Assembly (NCBI GenBank): GCA_002705575.1
Contig: PAHI01000007.1
Location: 1-64,000, forward strand
DNA length: 64,000 nucleotides
Source of the DNA: Fidelibacterota bacterium
GTDB lineage: Bacteria > Marinisomatota > Marinisomatia > SCGC-AAA003-L08 > GCA-002719095
Direction of reading: 5' to 3'
This document shows, one piece after another, positions 20,748-30,021 of the stretch. The notes below the pieces were generated by a model. It worked only from the letters and a program-made list of their open reading frames with translations. It searched no databases and was not told where the DNA came from. Numbering within the stretch: position 1 is the first letter of the stretch; every line of letters begins with the position of its first letter. A program made the position numbers and the translations under genes.

Positions 20748-21437
20748 ATTACTAAATTTCCAATAAAATTTTTTCTATTTAGTTTGTCCTGTATTGGATT
20801 GACAATATTTCTTGGTATTTGGCAATTAGAAAGATTAGTATGGAAAGAAAATTTAATTAAAAATTTTGAAAATTTAAAAACTGAAAAACCACTATCACTT
20901 TCAATGGGTAAAATGAAATATAGAAATATTGATGAATTTAGAAAAATTATAACTAATGCAACAATTGACCGTTCAAAAAAAATATTTTTTCCAGCTAAAA
21001 CTTATAATGGAAAAAATGGTTATTTTATAGCGAGTTTATTAATTGACAATCATGGAAATAGATATTTAGTTGATGAAGGCTGGTTTGAACTCAATAAATT
21101 TGAATATTTTAAAAATAATGAAGCAAAATTCTCTGCTGAAATATTAGGATATATTAGATACCCTACTGAAAAAAGATTATTTACACCAGAAAATTCTCCT
21201 GAAACTAATGAATGGTACTATTATGATTTAGAAGAAGTACAAAAATTTTTTAAGATAGAAATAAATCAAAAGTTTTTTATTAAAAATATTTCAAAATTTA
21301 ATGAAAACTTTTTATTTCCATCATCAATAAAACATAATTATTCAAATAACCATTTACAGTATGCAGTAACTTGGTTTTTAATGAGTTTTTCATTTTTGAT
21401 TATTTTTATAGTGTATTTATTAAGAAAATATAAATGA
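20748..21437 (+). CDS. SURF1-family oxidase assembly factor (start codon uncertain, possibly ATT)
   Basis: SURF1 proteins insert heme A into cytochrome oxidase. The family frame shows GIWQLERLVWKENLI, later PVxxGWF-like VDEGWFELN, and a C-terminal helix (about 195-215) after HLQYAVTWFLMSF, giving the two-helix topology. The first standard start is TTG at 20784, but that cuts the N-terminal membrane helix in half. In the same frame, the codons from 20748 (ATT) to 20783 encode TKFPIKFFLFS, which completes the expected basic-plus-hydrophobic N-terminus. The coxC stop lies immediately upstream in this frame, so no ATG/GTG/TTG alternative exists. I therefore extend the gene to 20748 and flag a non-canonical start. 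Overlaps the next gene by 4 bases. Confidence 0.82.
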   Translation: MTKFPIKFFLFSLSCIGLTIFLGIWQLERLVWKENLIKNFENLKTEKPLSLSMGKMKYRNIDEFRKIITNATIDRSKKIFFPAKTYNGKNGYFIASLLIDNHGNRYLVDEGWFELNKFEYFKNNEAKFSAEILGYIRYPTEKRLFTPENSPETNEWYYYDLEEVQKFFKIEINQKFFIKNISKFNENFLFPSSIKHNYSNNHLQYAVTWFLMSFSFLIIFIVYLLRKYK

Positions 21438-22912
21438 ACTCATATTTAAAACTTAAAAAAATTTTTAATGAAGCATCAATAAATTCAGATATTGCTGGTA
21501 TTTTGCATTGGGACATGTCTACTATGATGCCTGAATTTTCCAGAAAACAGAGAGCTGAGCAATTGGCGTATTTATCTAAACTAAGTCATGATAAAATAGC
21601 TTCTAGAGAAGTTGCAGACTTAATATTAAATGCAAAAAAAGAAAAATTAGAAAAAAAAGATATCTCTAACTTGCGTGAAATGGAAAGGGAGCATAAATTT
21701 TCTGTATCACTTCCTATTGATTTAGTTCAACAGATTTCTAGAATTTCCGCTAAATGTGAAGGAGAATGGCAGGAAGCAAGAGAAAAATCTGATTTTAAAA
21801 TAGTTAGTAATACCTTAAATGAACTTATTAATCTTAATAAACAAGAAGCAAAAATTTTAGGAGAGGTATTTAATTGTTCACCCTATGAAGCATTAATAAA
21901 TAAATTTGAACCTTCCTCTAATTTATCATTTATTTCTGATGTATTTGAAGATCTTCAAAATTATTTAACACCTTTGATAGATATAATTATTGATAAACAA
22001 AAATCAGAGGCTGTTTTGCCATTACACACAAAAATTGATGAATTTACCCAAAAAAAAATAGCAGAGCATATTATGAATTCTGTTGGCTTTGATTTTAAAA
22101 GAGGAAGATTAGATAAAAGTATCCATCCTTTTTGTGGAGGTTCAACAAATGATGTAAGAATTACAACAAGATATAATATTGAAAATCCACTTTCATCTTT
22201 AGATGGTGTTATGCATGAAACTGGACATGCGTTATATGAATTAAATCTTCCTGAAGAATGGGCACATCAACCTGTGGGAAAATCAAGAGGTATGGCAATG
22301 CATGAAAGTCAATCGCTACTAATTGAAATGCAAATTACAAGATCACTTGCATTTAAGAAATATTTATCAGATTTATTAAAAAATAAATTTAAAATTTCGG
22401 GTGAATCATTTAGTTTTGATAATTTATATAAACTTGGAACAAGAGTAAAAAAATCTTATATTCGAGTTGAGTCTGATGAAGTTACTTATCCACTTCATAT
22501 TATTTTACGATTTAATCTTGAAAAAAGAATTTTTAATAATGAAATAAAAGTTGACGATATCCCTGTAGTTTGGAACGACGAATATAAAAAGTTATTTAAT
22601 ATAAATATTAAAAAAGACAGTGAGGGCTGCTTACAAGACGTACATTGGTATGCTGGATTATTTGGTTATTTTCCAACTTACTCTTTAGGAGCACTTACTG
22701 CTGCACAATTTGCAAATAAATTAAGAAATGAACTACCACTATTAGATAATGATATTGAAAATGGCCACTTTTCTAATCTCACAAATTGGCTAAAAATTAA
22801 TGTCCATAAAAAAGCAAGTTTTTATTCAACAAATGCAGTTTTAGAACAGGTTACAAATTCTAGTTTAAATGCTAAATACTTTAAAGATTATATAAATAAC
22901 CGATATCTCTGA
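21434..22912 (+). CDS. M32 family metallocarboxypeptidase (carboxypeptidase Taq type)
   Basis: Cytoplasmic zinc carboxypeptidase, 492 residues, nearly all helical. The HExxH metal motif is HETGH in GVMHETGHALYEL (about residues 259-271). The third ligand region is HESQSLLIEM (about 290-299). Other M32 blocks are HPFCGGSTNDVRITTRY (about 232-248) and YPLHIILRFNLEK. It probably trims C-terminal residues from peptides during recycling. It overlaps surf1 by 4 bases (ATGA) and shares one base with thrC downstream, so it is part of the same transcript. This gene is an insertion relative to the common surf1-thrC order. Confidence 0.93.
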   Translation: MNSYLKLKKIFNEASINSDIAGILHWDMSTMMPEFSRKQRAEQLAYLSKLSHDKIASREVADLILNAKKEKLEKKDISNLREMEREHKFSVSLPIDLVQQISRISAKCEGEWQEAREKSDFKIVSNTLNELINLNKQEAKILGEVFNCSPYEALINKFEPSSNLSFISDVFEDLQNYLTPLIDIIIDKQKSEAVLPLHTKIDEFTQKKIAEHIMNSVGFDFKRGRLDKSIHPFCGGSTNDVRITTRYNIENPLSSLDGVMHETGHALYELNLPEEWAHQPVGKSRGMAMHESQSLLIEMQITRSLAFKKYLSDLLKNKFKISGESFSFDNLYKLGTRVKKSYIRVESDEVTYPLHIILRFNLEKRIFNNEIKVDDIPVVWNDEYKKLFNINIKKDSEGCLQDVHWYAGLFGYFPTYSLGALTAAQFANKLRNELPLLDNDIENGHFSNLTNWLKINVHKKASFYSTNAVLEQVTNSSLNAKYFKDYINNRYL

Positions 22913-24288
22913 TGAAATATTTTAGTACGAGAGATGTATCTCTTAAAAAATCATTTAATGATATACTTTATCAAGGTTTATCAAATGATGGAGGATTATA
23001 TCTTCCAATTAAATGGCCAAAAATAGAAATAGAAACTTTAAAAAATAAATCTTATGAAGATGTTGCTTTAGAGATCATACATCCTTTTGTTAAAGAAAAT
23101 TTTTCAAAAAATGAAATTTCAAAAATATTAATTAAAAGTTATGATAATTTTTCGAATTCAAATATAGCGCCTATAAAAATATTAGAAAAAAATAAATATT
23201 TACTTGAATTAATTTATGGCCCAACTTATGCGTTTAAGGATTACGCATTACAATTTTTAGGTAATCTTTTTTCAGAAAGCTTAAATAAACATCAAAGAAA
23301 AATTACAATTCTTGGAGCGACTTCTGGTGATACGGGATCAGCTGCAATTCATGCATTTAAATCAAATAACAATATTAATGTTTTTATATTGCATCCATAT
23401 AAAAAAGTTTCACCTATACAGCAAAAACAAATGACAACTGTTGAAGAAAAAAATATTTTTAATATTGCAATTGAAGGTAATTTTGACGATTGTCAAAAAA
23501 TTGTAAAAGAATTATTTTTAGATAAGGAAATACAAAACATTACTTCCTTAACAGCTGTTAATTCGATAAATTGGGCCAGATTAATTCCACAAATAGTATA
23601 TTACTTTTGGGCCTATTTACAAATTGATAAAAAAGATTTAAATTTTATAGTACCATCTGGAAACTTTGGAAATATTTTTTCTGCTTATGTAGCTAAAAAA
23701 ATGGGATTACCAATTAATCGTCTTCATATTGCAACAAATAAAAATGATATTTTACGGTCTATAATTCTAAATGGTAATATGAATAAAAAAACAGTTTCCG
23801 AAACGTACAGTCCTAGTATGGACATACAAATTTCAAGTAACTTTGAAAGACAAATGTTTGAAACTCTTGGAAGAGATAGTTCTAAAATAAATAATATTTT
23901 TTCCACATTTAATAAAACAGGTGAGTATAAATTTGATAAAAATACTGTTGATGATTTTAATAAAATATACGATGCTTCAAGTGTTAATGATGTTGAAACT
24001 CTAGAAACAATTAAAATAGTATTTGATCAATATAAATACATTTCTGATCCACATACAGCTACAGGTTTAAAAGTACTTTTGGAGAAAAATTCTACTGAAA
24101 CATGGGTCTCACTTGTTTGTGCACACCCTGCTAAGTTTAATATCCCTGTTAAAAAAGCTATAAATCAAGAAGTAACTATACCAAATGAATTAAGCAAACT
24201 CTTTGATAAAAAAGAAAAGTTAACTATATTATCAAATAATACTAAAGAAGTTAAAAATTTTATTATGGAAAATATTAAATATGCATAA
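22912..24288 (+). CDS. thrC: Threonine synthase
   Basis: PLP-dependent fold-type II enzyme converting O-phosphohomoserine to threonine. The PLP lysine is in YGPTYAFKDYALQF (about residues 102-115). The phosphate-binding block is ILGATSGDTGSAAIHAF (about 133-149). It has 458 residues, the longer subclass typical of proteobacteria and yeast, with N-terminal YFSTRD and QGLSNDGGLYLP motifs. It overlaps the M32 gene by one base and the M16 gene by 8 bases. The thrC-M16 pair is a common alphaproteobacterial neighbourhood. Confidence 0.96.
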   Translation: MKYFSTRDVSLKKSFNDILYQGLSNDGGLYLPIKWPKIEIETLKNKSYEDVALEIIHPFVKENFSKNEISKILIKSYDNFSNSNIAPIKILEKNKYLLELIYGPTYAFKDYALQFLGNLFSESLNKHQRKITILGATSGDTGSAAIHAFKSNNNINVFILHPYKKVSPIQQKQMTTVEEKNIFNIAIEGNFDDCQKIVKELFLDKEIQNITSLTAVNSINWARLIPQIVYYFWAYLQIDKKDLNFIVPSGNFGNIFSAYVAKKMGLPINRLHIATNKNDILRSIILNGNMNKKTVSETYSPSMDIQISSNFERQMFETLGRDSSKINNIFSTFNKTGEYKFDKNTVDDFNKIYDASSVNDVETLETIKIVFDQYKYISDPHTATGLKVLLEKNSTETWVSLVCAHPAKFNIPVKKAINQEVTIPNELSKLFDKKEKLTILSNNTKEVKNFIMENIKYA

Positions 24289-25534
24289 AATTACTGAACT
24301 AGAAAGTGGATTGAGAATAGTTACACAAAATATGCCTGGTTTAGAAACAGTATCAATGGGGATATGGAATTTTGTTGGTGGAAGAGATGAAACTAAAGAA
24401 GTAAATGGAGTTGCTCATCTTTTAGAACATATGGCATTTAAAGGAACCTCAACAAAAAATGCATTGCAAATTGCAGAAACCATTGAGAACGTTGGTGGAG
24501 ATATTAATGCATATACTTCAAAAGAAATTACTGCTTATTACGTAAAACTTTTATCCGATGATTTACCATGTGGTATAGATATTCTTACAGATATTCTTCA
24601 AAATTCAACTTTTGCTGAGGAGGAATTAAATCGTGAAAGAGGTGTAATAATTCAAGAAATTGGAATGTATTTGGATACACCAGATGATATGATTTTTGAT
24701 TATTGGCAAGAAAAAGCATATCCTGATCAACCTATGGGGAGATCTATATTAGGAAAAACAGATATCATAAAAAATATATCCAGAGAAGAGGTAAAAAACT
24801 TTATGATGAAACATTACAATCCAAAAAAAATGATTATTAGTGCAGCTGGTAAAATTAATCATGATGCGTTTGTTGAGTCAATAAAAAAATCTTGTACAAA
24901 TCTTCCCTCTGGTAATTCAGACATAAGATCAAAAGCAAATTATCAATCTGGTGAGTATAGAGAGGATAAAAAATTAGAACAAATTCACTTACTCCTAGGT
25001 TTTGAAGGAGTCAATTACCATGACGAAGATTTTTATTCATTACTTGTTTACTCTTCACTGTTAGGAGGAGGAATGTCTTCTAGATTATTTCAAGAAATTA
25101 GAGAAAAAAGAGGACTTGTATACGGCATTTCTTCGTTTTGTTCTTCTTATACTGACACAGGAATATTTGGTATTTATTGTGGAACTGGTGAAAACCAAAT
25201 TCAAGAATTGATCCCCGTTCTATGCGATGCATTAAACAAGAGCCCTTATAATATTTCAAACAAAGAAATAAATAGAGGTAAAGCTCAACTAAAAGCAAGT
25301 TTAATGATGGGACGTGAAAGTGCATTTAGAAGATGTGAAAGTGCTGCAAGACAATTATTAGTTTTTGACAGAATAATAGAACCTTCTGAAACAATTAAAA
25401 AAATTGATCTTGTATCAAATGAGACTGTAATAAATATTGCAAAAAAAATAGTTTCAGGTCCGATTACTGTCTCAAGTATTGGACCATTATCAAAGTTAGA
25501 AACTTTAGATAAAATACAAGCACGTATTAATTAA
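24281..25534 (+). CDS. M16 family zinc peptidase (mitochondrial-processing-peptidase beta-like)
   Basis: A 417-residue protein with the inverted zinc motif HLLEHMAFKG (HxxEH, about residues 47-56) and the distal Glu in ERGVIIQEIGMY about 75 residues later, so the catalytic zinc site is intact. The second-half block REKRGLVYGISSF (about 268-280) is the family's C-terminal signature. Homologues of this single-domain type in alphaproteobacteria are the closest bacterial relatives of mitochondrial processing peptidase. The substrate in bacteria is generally unclear. Start overlaps thrC by 8 bases. Confidence 0.93.
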   Translation: MHKITELESGLRIVTQNMPGLETVSMGIWNFVGGRDETKEVNGVAHLLEHMAFKGTSTKNALQIAETIENVGGDINAYTSKEITAYYVKLLSDDLPCGIDILTDILQNSTFAEEELNRERGVIIQEIGMYLDTPDDMIFDYWQEKAYPDQPMGRSILGKTDIIKNISREEVKNFMMKHYNPKKMIISAAGKINHDAFVESIKKSCTNLPSGNSDIRSKANYQSGEYREDKKLEQIHLLLGFEGVNYHDEDFYSLLVYSSLLGGGMSSRLFQEIREKRGLVYGISSFCSSYTDTGIFGIYCGTGENQIQELIPVLCDALNKSPYNISNKEINRGKAQLKASLMMGRESAFRRCESAARQLLVFDRIIEPSETIKKIDLVSNETVINIAKKIVSGPITVSSIGPLSKLETLDKIQARIN

Positions 25535-25544
25535 TATCTGATTA

Positions 25545-25751
25545 TTACTTTATTTTTATTATTTCTTTCACTAAGTGATTCTCTTGGAAGTTATTAATAG
25601 ATAATTTCATTTCTAATTCAATTTCATCATCTATTTGTATCTCTCCATTTTGGAATTTACTTGTTAAAGTTGTTTCTATTATTCTTTGTGAGGAAATACC
25701 TACTTTCTTTAAGAATTTTCTTATTTCAATATTTAAATTATCTTCATCCAT
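25545..25751 (-). CDS. DUF6494-like small conserved protein
   Basis: A 68-residue acidic protein beginning MDEDNLNIEIRKFLKKVG-I-SSQR, matching my recollection of the DUF6494 family of alphaproteobacteria (N-terminal (M)NEDALNxxIRKFLKxVGVSSQREIE). The conserved N-terminal half looks helical and the second half forms alternating acidic and hydrophobic strands. Function is unknown. It is convergent with the M16 gene (10-base gap) and divergent from the methyltransferase gene. It is a real gene rather than a shadow because nothing overlaps it on the other strand. Confidence 0.7.
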   Translation of the reverse strand: MDEDNLNIEIRKFLKKVGISSQRIIETTLTSKFQNGEIQIDDEIELEMKLSINNFQENHLVKEIIKIK

Positions 25752-25806
25752 ATTAATATTATAAATTATTTGATAAGATTCCTACAATAGTGTTATTATT
25801 TATTTT

Positions 25807-26253
25807 ATGAATTCATATTCTTTCAAAACTTCATTAGGTTGGATCACTGTAAAATCAAATAAAAAAAAGCTTATTTCTGTTAAATTTGGTAAATCGAAAA
25901 ATTATATTAGTTCTAAATATTTAATAAATATTTCCAAACAAATTGAATTATTTACAATTGGCAAATTAAGAAAATTTAATATAGATTATCAATTATCAGG
26001 CTCCTTTTTACAAATAAAGATATGGAAAGAATTATTTAAAATAAAGTATGGAGATAAAAAAACATATGGAGAAATAGCAAAAAAACTTAATACTTCTCCT
26101 CGTTATGTAGGTAATGTCTGTGGGCAAAATAATTTATTATTAATTATCCCTTGTCATAGAGTTATAAGAAGTGACGGTTCTTTGGGTGGCTTTTCAGGTC
26201 TAGGTGGGATAAAACTTAAGAAAAAATTGATTAAATTAGAATCTAATGACTAA
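25807..26253 (+). CDS. Methylated-DNA--[protein]-cysteine S-methyltransferase (Ogt/AdaB type)
   Basis: Suicide repair protein that removes methyl groups from O6-methylguanine. The acceptor cysteine lies in IIPCHRVIRSDGSLGGFSG (about residues 115-133), the diagnostic PCHRV motif. The helix-turn-helix block YGEIAKKLNTSPRYVGNVCG (about 88-107) precedes it; RYVGNV replaces the more common RAVG(N/G)A. At 148 residues it is a little shorter than E. coli Ogt, with a compact N-terminal domain. It overlaps the following amidotransferase gene by 8 bases. Confidence 0.93.
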   Translation: MNSYSFKTSLGWITVKSNKKKLISVKFGKSKNYISSKYLINISKQIELFTIGKLRKFNIDYQLSGSFLQIKIWKELFKIKYGDKKTYGEIAKKLNTSPRYVGNVCGQNNLLLIIPCHRVIRSDGSLGGFSGLGGIKLKKKLIKLESND

Positions 26254-26971
26254 AAATATTATTGTTCTCCAACACATACCTATTGAAACCCCGGGCTATC
26301 TGTTGGATTTAATGAAGCAAGATAAATATAATATAACAACAATAGAATTAGATAATGGTGAAAAAATTCCTGAAAATTTATCCCATTTTGATGCTATGTT
26401 TTGCATGGGTGGACCAATGGACACTTGGATGGAAGAACAACATTATTGGTTAGTAGAGGAGAAAAAGAAAATTAAAGAATATGTTGTTAATTTAAAAAAA
26501 CCATATTTAGGTTTTTGTCTAGGCTGTCAGTTACTTGGAGAAGTTTTAGGTGGGAATGTTACTAAATCAAATCCTCCAGAAATTGGTATTTTAAAAATCA
26601 AAATGTCAAAATCAAAAGATGATGATCTATTGTTTTCAGAATTTTCAAACAACATTAAAGCCTTACAATGGCATAGTTATGAGGTTAATAATTTAGAAAA
26701 TAATAAAGATGTAACTATTTTAGGCTCCTCTAATACAACAAAATATCAAATATTTAGATACATGCATCATGCTTACGGAATACAATTTCATATTGAAATT
26801 AAAGATGATACTGTTGAACAGTGGTCATGTGTTCCAGAATATGAAAAAGCTCTAGAGGATAGTTTAGGAGCTGGGGCGTTAGAAAAGTTTGATAAGAATG
26901 CCAAAATGTATATGAGAGAAATGAATTTAAGTGCAGAAATCTTATATAGAAACTTTAAAAAATTAATTTAA
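26246..26971 (+). CDS. GMP-synthase-like class I glutamine amidotransferase
   Basis: A 241-residue stand-alone amidotransferase domain. The nucleophile elbow is GFCLGCQLLGEVLGG (about residues 91-105) with the active Cys, and the His-x-Glu pair is in GIQFHIEI (about 174-181). CMGGPMDTWMEE near residue 52 is the oxyanion block of the GuaA-like GATase1 family. No synthetase domain is attached, so the substrate is open; such proteins are often annotated as GMP synthase by fold only. It overlaps the methyltransferase gene by 8 bases and is convergent with dhaK1. Confidence 0.8.
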   Translation: MTKNIIVLQHIPIETPGYLLDLMKQDKYNITTIELDNGEKIPENLSHFDAMFCMGGPMDTWMEEQHYWLVEEKKKIKEYVVNLKKPYLGFCLGCQLLGEVLGGNVTKSNPPEIGILKIKMSKSKDDDLLFSEFSNNIKALQWHSYEVNNLENNKDVTILGSSNTTKYQIFRYMHHAYGIQFHIEIKDDTVEQWSCVPEYEKALEDSLGAGALEKFDKNAKMYMREMNLSAEILYRNFKKLI

Positions 26972-27964
26972 TCAAACTTTCCATCTTAGAGCGGCTGTAT
27001 GAACAGGATTATCCCAATGTTTAATTATGTTTTCATCTAATTTAGTAATTGTAAAAGCCCCCCCAGCCATTTCTAATGAAGTGGTGAAGTTACCAACTAT
27101 AGATCTAGAAACTTTAATATTTTTTTTCTCTAAAAGTTTTTGACCACATTCAAAAAGTAAATACAATTCCATTAAAGGAGTGCCTCCAAAACCATTAACA
27201 TGTAATAATACCTCTTGATTATTTTCTGGTTTTAAATCATCCAAAATCGATTCTAGTATTTCCTTTGTAAGTTCATTTGCTGATCTTATTTTTTCTCTTT
27301 TTCTTCCAGGTTCTCCATGTATACCAACTCCAAATTCCATTTCATCACCTGATAATTCAAAAGTAGGCTTTCCTGCTGCTGGAACAGTGCAACTTGTAAA
27401 AGCAACACCCATAGATCCAGTCATCTTATTTACATGATCTCCAAAATGTTTACATTCCTCTAATGTTGCACCTGTTTCAGAGAGACTTCCAACGGTTTTT
27501 TCTACAATCATAGTTCCGGCAACTCCTCGTCTTCCAGTAGTAAATGTGGAATCTTCAACTGCAACATCATCATTAACAATTACTGTAGCATTTTCATAAT
27601 CTATAAGATCTGCACCCATTTCGAAATTCATAATATCACCAGAGTAATTTTTAACGATAAATAATATTCCTTTTTCATTATGAGTTTTATTTGCAGCAGC
27701 TTCCATTTGATCAGGAGTTGGAGCACTAAAAACTTGACCTGGACAAGCAGCATCTAACATGCCAACTCCAACGAAGCCTCCATGTAAAGGCTCATGACCT
27801 GAACCACCTCCAGAAATTAAAGATACTTTTGGATTACTTGATTTGTTTTTTCTGTAAATAAAGTCTGGAGAAAGATTCACATTTAATATATCCGAATGTG
27901 CTTTTCCAAAACCTAATAAACTTTCACTCAAAATATTTTCAACATTATTTACAAATTTCTTCAT
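26972..27964 (-). CDS. dhaK: Dihydroxyacetone kinase subunit DhaK (canonical type, copy 1)
   Basis: Substrate-binding subunit that holds dihydroxyacetone as a covalent hemiaminal on a His. It has 330 residues. GGGSGHEPLHGGFVG (about residues 51-65), PTPDQ, IVKNYSGDIMNFEM (Lys and Asp of the active site both kept) and GVGIHGEPG with the hemiaminal His (about 216-224) all match the E. coli protein closely. It is the last gene of a minus-strand operon: ABC importer genes, small membrane protein, dhaL, dhaK. No DhaM phosphotransfer subunit is visible here, so the phosphate donor (ATP or PEP via a PTS) is undetermined. The substrate is probably dihydroxyacetone or a close analogue imported by the neighbouring transporter. 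Confidence 0.92.
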   Translation of the reverse strand: MKKFVNNVENILSESLLGFGKAHSDILNVNLSPDFIYRKNKSSNPKVSLISGGGSGHEPLHGGFVGVGMLDAACPGQVFSAPTPDQMEAAANKTHNEKGILFIVKNYSGDIMNFEMGADLIDYENATVIVNDDVAVEDSTFTTGRRGVAGTMIVEKTVGSLSETGATLEECKHFGDHVNKMTGSMGVAFTSCTVPAAGKPTFELSGDEMEFGVGIHGEPGRKREKIRSANELTKEILESILDDLKPENNQEVLLHVNGFGGTPLMELYLLFECGQKLLEKKNIKVSRSIVGNFTTSLEMAGGAFTITKLDENIIKHWDNPVHTAALRWKV

Positions 27965-27975
27965 AAACTTTCCTT

Positions 27976-28596
27976 TTATCCTATAATATTTTCACAAATT
28001 GCTTCAATTGCTAATTGAGAAGATCTAGCGCCAGGATCAATATGACCTTTAGCTCTTTCACCCAAAAAAGAAGCTCTTCCTTTAGTTGCAACCATATCTT
28101 TAGTTGTTAACATACCTTTTTCTGCAATTTTTTTGATTTGATTTGCTATAATTTTCATATCTTTTACATCTTTAATTTCTTTAAGTTTTATTGCAACAGG
28201 TATTAAGACATCAAGCATTGTTTTCTCCCCAATATCTGATTTACCTCTATTTTTCATTGATTCAACACCTTCAGAAAACATGTTTGTTAAATTTTTAAGA
28301 TCATTTAAATCACTATTATATTTTTTTGACATACCAATTAAAAGTGTAGAAAATAATGCCCCAGATGATCCTCCAACTGTAGTCATTATCTTCATTCCAA
28401 TTTTTTTAAAAACAACATCAGTAGATTCTGATTTTAATTCATCTTTTAGTGATAAAGCTTCTTTTAATCCTCTTAATATATTAAAAATATGATCTCCATC
28501 ACCAATTTCTTGATCTAATTTTTCAATCTCATCTTTGTGTTTAGTAATTTTTTCCTCAATATTTTTGAGACATATAAATATATATTCACTATTCAT
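27976..28596 (-). CDS. dhaL: Dihydroxyacetone kinase subunit DhaL (copy 1)
   Basis: Nucleotide-binding subunit, partner of the adjacent DhaK. The Mg-nucleotide-binding motif is LDQEIGDGDHIFNILRG (about residues 27-43), where the Asp cluster binds two Mg ions. The second block is GGSSGALFSTLL (about 75-86), and the C-terminus carries GHIDPGARSSQLAI, the glycine/serine-rich lid motif. At 206 residues it is normal. It lies 11 bases upstream of dhaK1. The LDxEIGDGDH form is that of ordinary DhaL, in contrast to LDRATGDGDHG in copy 2. Confidence 0.92.
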   Translation of the reverse strand: MNSEYIFICLKNIEEKITKHKDEIEKLDQEIGDGDHIFNILRGLKEALSLKDELKSESTDVVFKKIGMKIMTTVGGSSGALFSTLLIGMSKKYNSDLNDLKNLTNMFSEGVESMKNRGKSDIGEKTMLDVLIPVAIKLKEIKDVKDMKIIANQIKKIAEKGMLTTKDMVATKGRASFLGERAKGHIDPGARSSQLAIEAICENIIG

Positions 28597-28631
28597 TGTA
28601 AATTTAAAAGATAAGAAGTATTTTTTTAATT

Positions 28632-28940
28632 TTAGCGAGTGCTTTGTAAATAAATACCATATAAATGACCAGAACCTATAGCAACTATTGCTACAATAAT
28701 AAGTATTATAAATATAATTATAGCTATTTTTATTAATTGTGATGTTTTAACTCCTTCTACACAAAGCGGAACGAGATTAAACATAAGACCAGCTACCACA
28801 ACTGCAGCACATGCAACTCCGTAAAGATAAATTGTAAATGGTTGAAAAAGACAAATTAGTGCTAATACACTAAAAAGTACTATTCCTCTTTCAACATTTT
28901 TAGCCTGTTTCTTGGTTAGTCCTGAGCTATTTTTATCCAT
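28632..28940 (-). CDS. Small three-helix membrane protein in the ABC-dhaLK operon (unknown)
   Basis: About 102 residues from the ATG at 28940 (MDKNSSGLTKKQAKNVERG), with a Lys-rich N-terminus and three hydrophobic segments (about residues 20-40, 43-62 and 72-92). An upstream in-frame ATG at 28958 would overlap the ATPase gene further; I prefer 28940, which overlaps it by 8 bases. I do not recognise the family. Glycerol/sugar importers of the GlpSTPQV type also carry a small membrane ORF (DUF2160), but this sequence does not look like that family. Position between ATPase and kinase genes suggests an accessory transporter subunit or a metabolite channel partner. Confidence 0.7.
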   Translation of the reverse strand: MDKNSSGLTKKQAKNVERGIVLFSVLALICLFQPFTIYLYGVACAAVVVAGLMFNLVPLCVEGVKTSQLIKIAIIIFIILIIVAIVAIGSGHLYGIYLQSTR

Positions 28941-30021
28941 GGCCAACAACCTTTCCATCTTTATTAAATAAATGTACTTGAGATTTTTTTGGTTTTAAAT
29001 GAATTACATCACCTAATTTTATTTTATGAGATCTGCTTTGAACTGCTCTAAAAGATGCTTCATTAGACTTTATATGTAATAAAACCTCAGAGCCCATATT
29101 TTCAATTAAGTCTACTTCTCCAGAGAGAGAGTCAGTTGATTCTTTCTCAGCTAAATCAAAACTTCTTGGACGAATTCCTAAGAAATAATTTTCATTTGTA
29201 TTTACATTTAAACTTGAGCCAAAATCAATTTTTATTTTTTGATTTAGTAAAGATATTTCTAATTCTGAAGAGTTAATTGTATCAATATTACAATCAGCAA
29301 TATTCATTTGAGGAGTGCCAATAAAACCTGCTACAAATGTATTTTCAGGTTTGGCAAAAATATCATGTGGAGAGGATATTTGCTCAATTAAGCCATCTCT
29401 CATGACAGCAATTTTTGTTGCCATTGTTAAAGCTTCTAATTGATCATGAGTTACTATTACAGTAGCTTTATTTAGGTCTGATAATACTTCTTTAATTTGA
29501 CCTCTCATTTGTTCACGCAATTGGACGTCCAAACGACTTAAGGGCTCATCAAATAAAAAGCATTTTGGATCTCTAATTATTGCTCTACCAACTGCAACTC
29601 TTTGTTTTTCACCTTCGGCTAATTGGTGAGGCTTTCGATTAATAATTTCTCTTAATTGTAAAATATCTGCAATTTCAAATATCTTATCTTTAATTTCTTT
29701 TTCAGACATATTTTCTGCATAGAGAGGATTAGCCAAATTTTCTCCAACAGTTAAACTTGGATAAAGAGCATAAAACTGAAACGCCATTGCGAGATTTCTA
29801 TCTCTTGTCTCTAATTCATTAACATTTATATTATCTATTAAAATATTCCCTGAAGTCGCAATTTCTAATCCCGCAACCATTCTCAAAGTTGTTGTTTTTC
29901 CACAGCCTGATGGACCTAGTAGACATAATACTTCGTTTTGATCTACCTTTAAAGATACATCATTAACAGCCGTTAGATCACCAAAAGATTTTGTTAGATT
30001 TTGTAATTCAATAGTAGACAT
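28933..30021 (-). CDS. CUT1-type sugar ABC transporter ATPase A (degenerate signature motif)
   Basis: A 362-residue MalK-like ATPase with C-terminal TOBE/regulatory domain (about 240-362). Walker A is GPSGCGKTT, the Q-loop FQFYALYP and Walker B CFLFDEPLSRLD, and the switch His is present in VTHDQLEALTM. The ABC signature, normally LSGGQ, is LAEGEKQRVAVGRA, so the Ser and one Gly are lost. A second ATPase (33823-34902) has the complementary defect, so the two probably form a heterodimer with one fully functional ATP site. It overlaps the upstream permease by one base. Confidence 0.93.
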   Translation of the reverse strand: MSTIELQNLTKSFGDLTAVNDVSLKVDQNEVLCLLGPSGCGKTTTLRMVAGLEIATSGNILIDNINVNELETRDRNLAMAFQFYALYPSLTVGENLANPLYAENMSEKEIKDKIFEIADILQLREIINRKPHQLAEGEKQRVAVGRAIIRDPKCFLFDEPLSRLDVQLREQMRGQIKEVLSDLNKATVIVTHDQLEALTMATKIAVMRDGLIEQISSPHDIFAKPENTFVAGFIGTPQMNIADCNIDTINSSELEISLLNQKIKIDFGSSLNVNTNENYFLGIRPRSFDLAEKESTDSLSGEVDLIENMGSEVLLHIKSNEASFRAVQSRSHKIKLGDVIHLKPKKSQVHLFNKDGKVVGHG

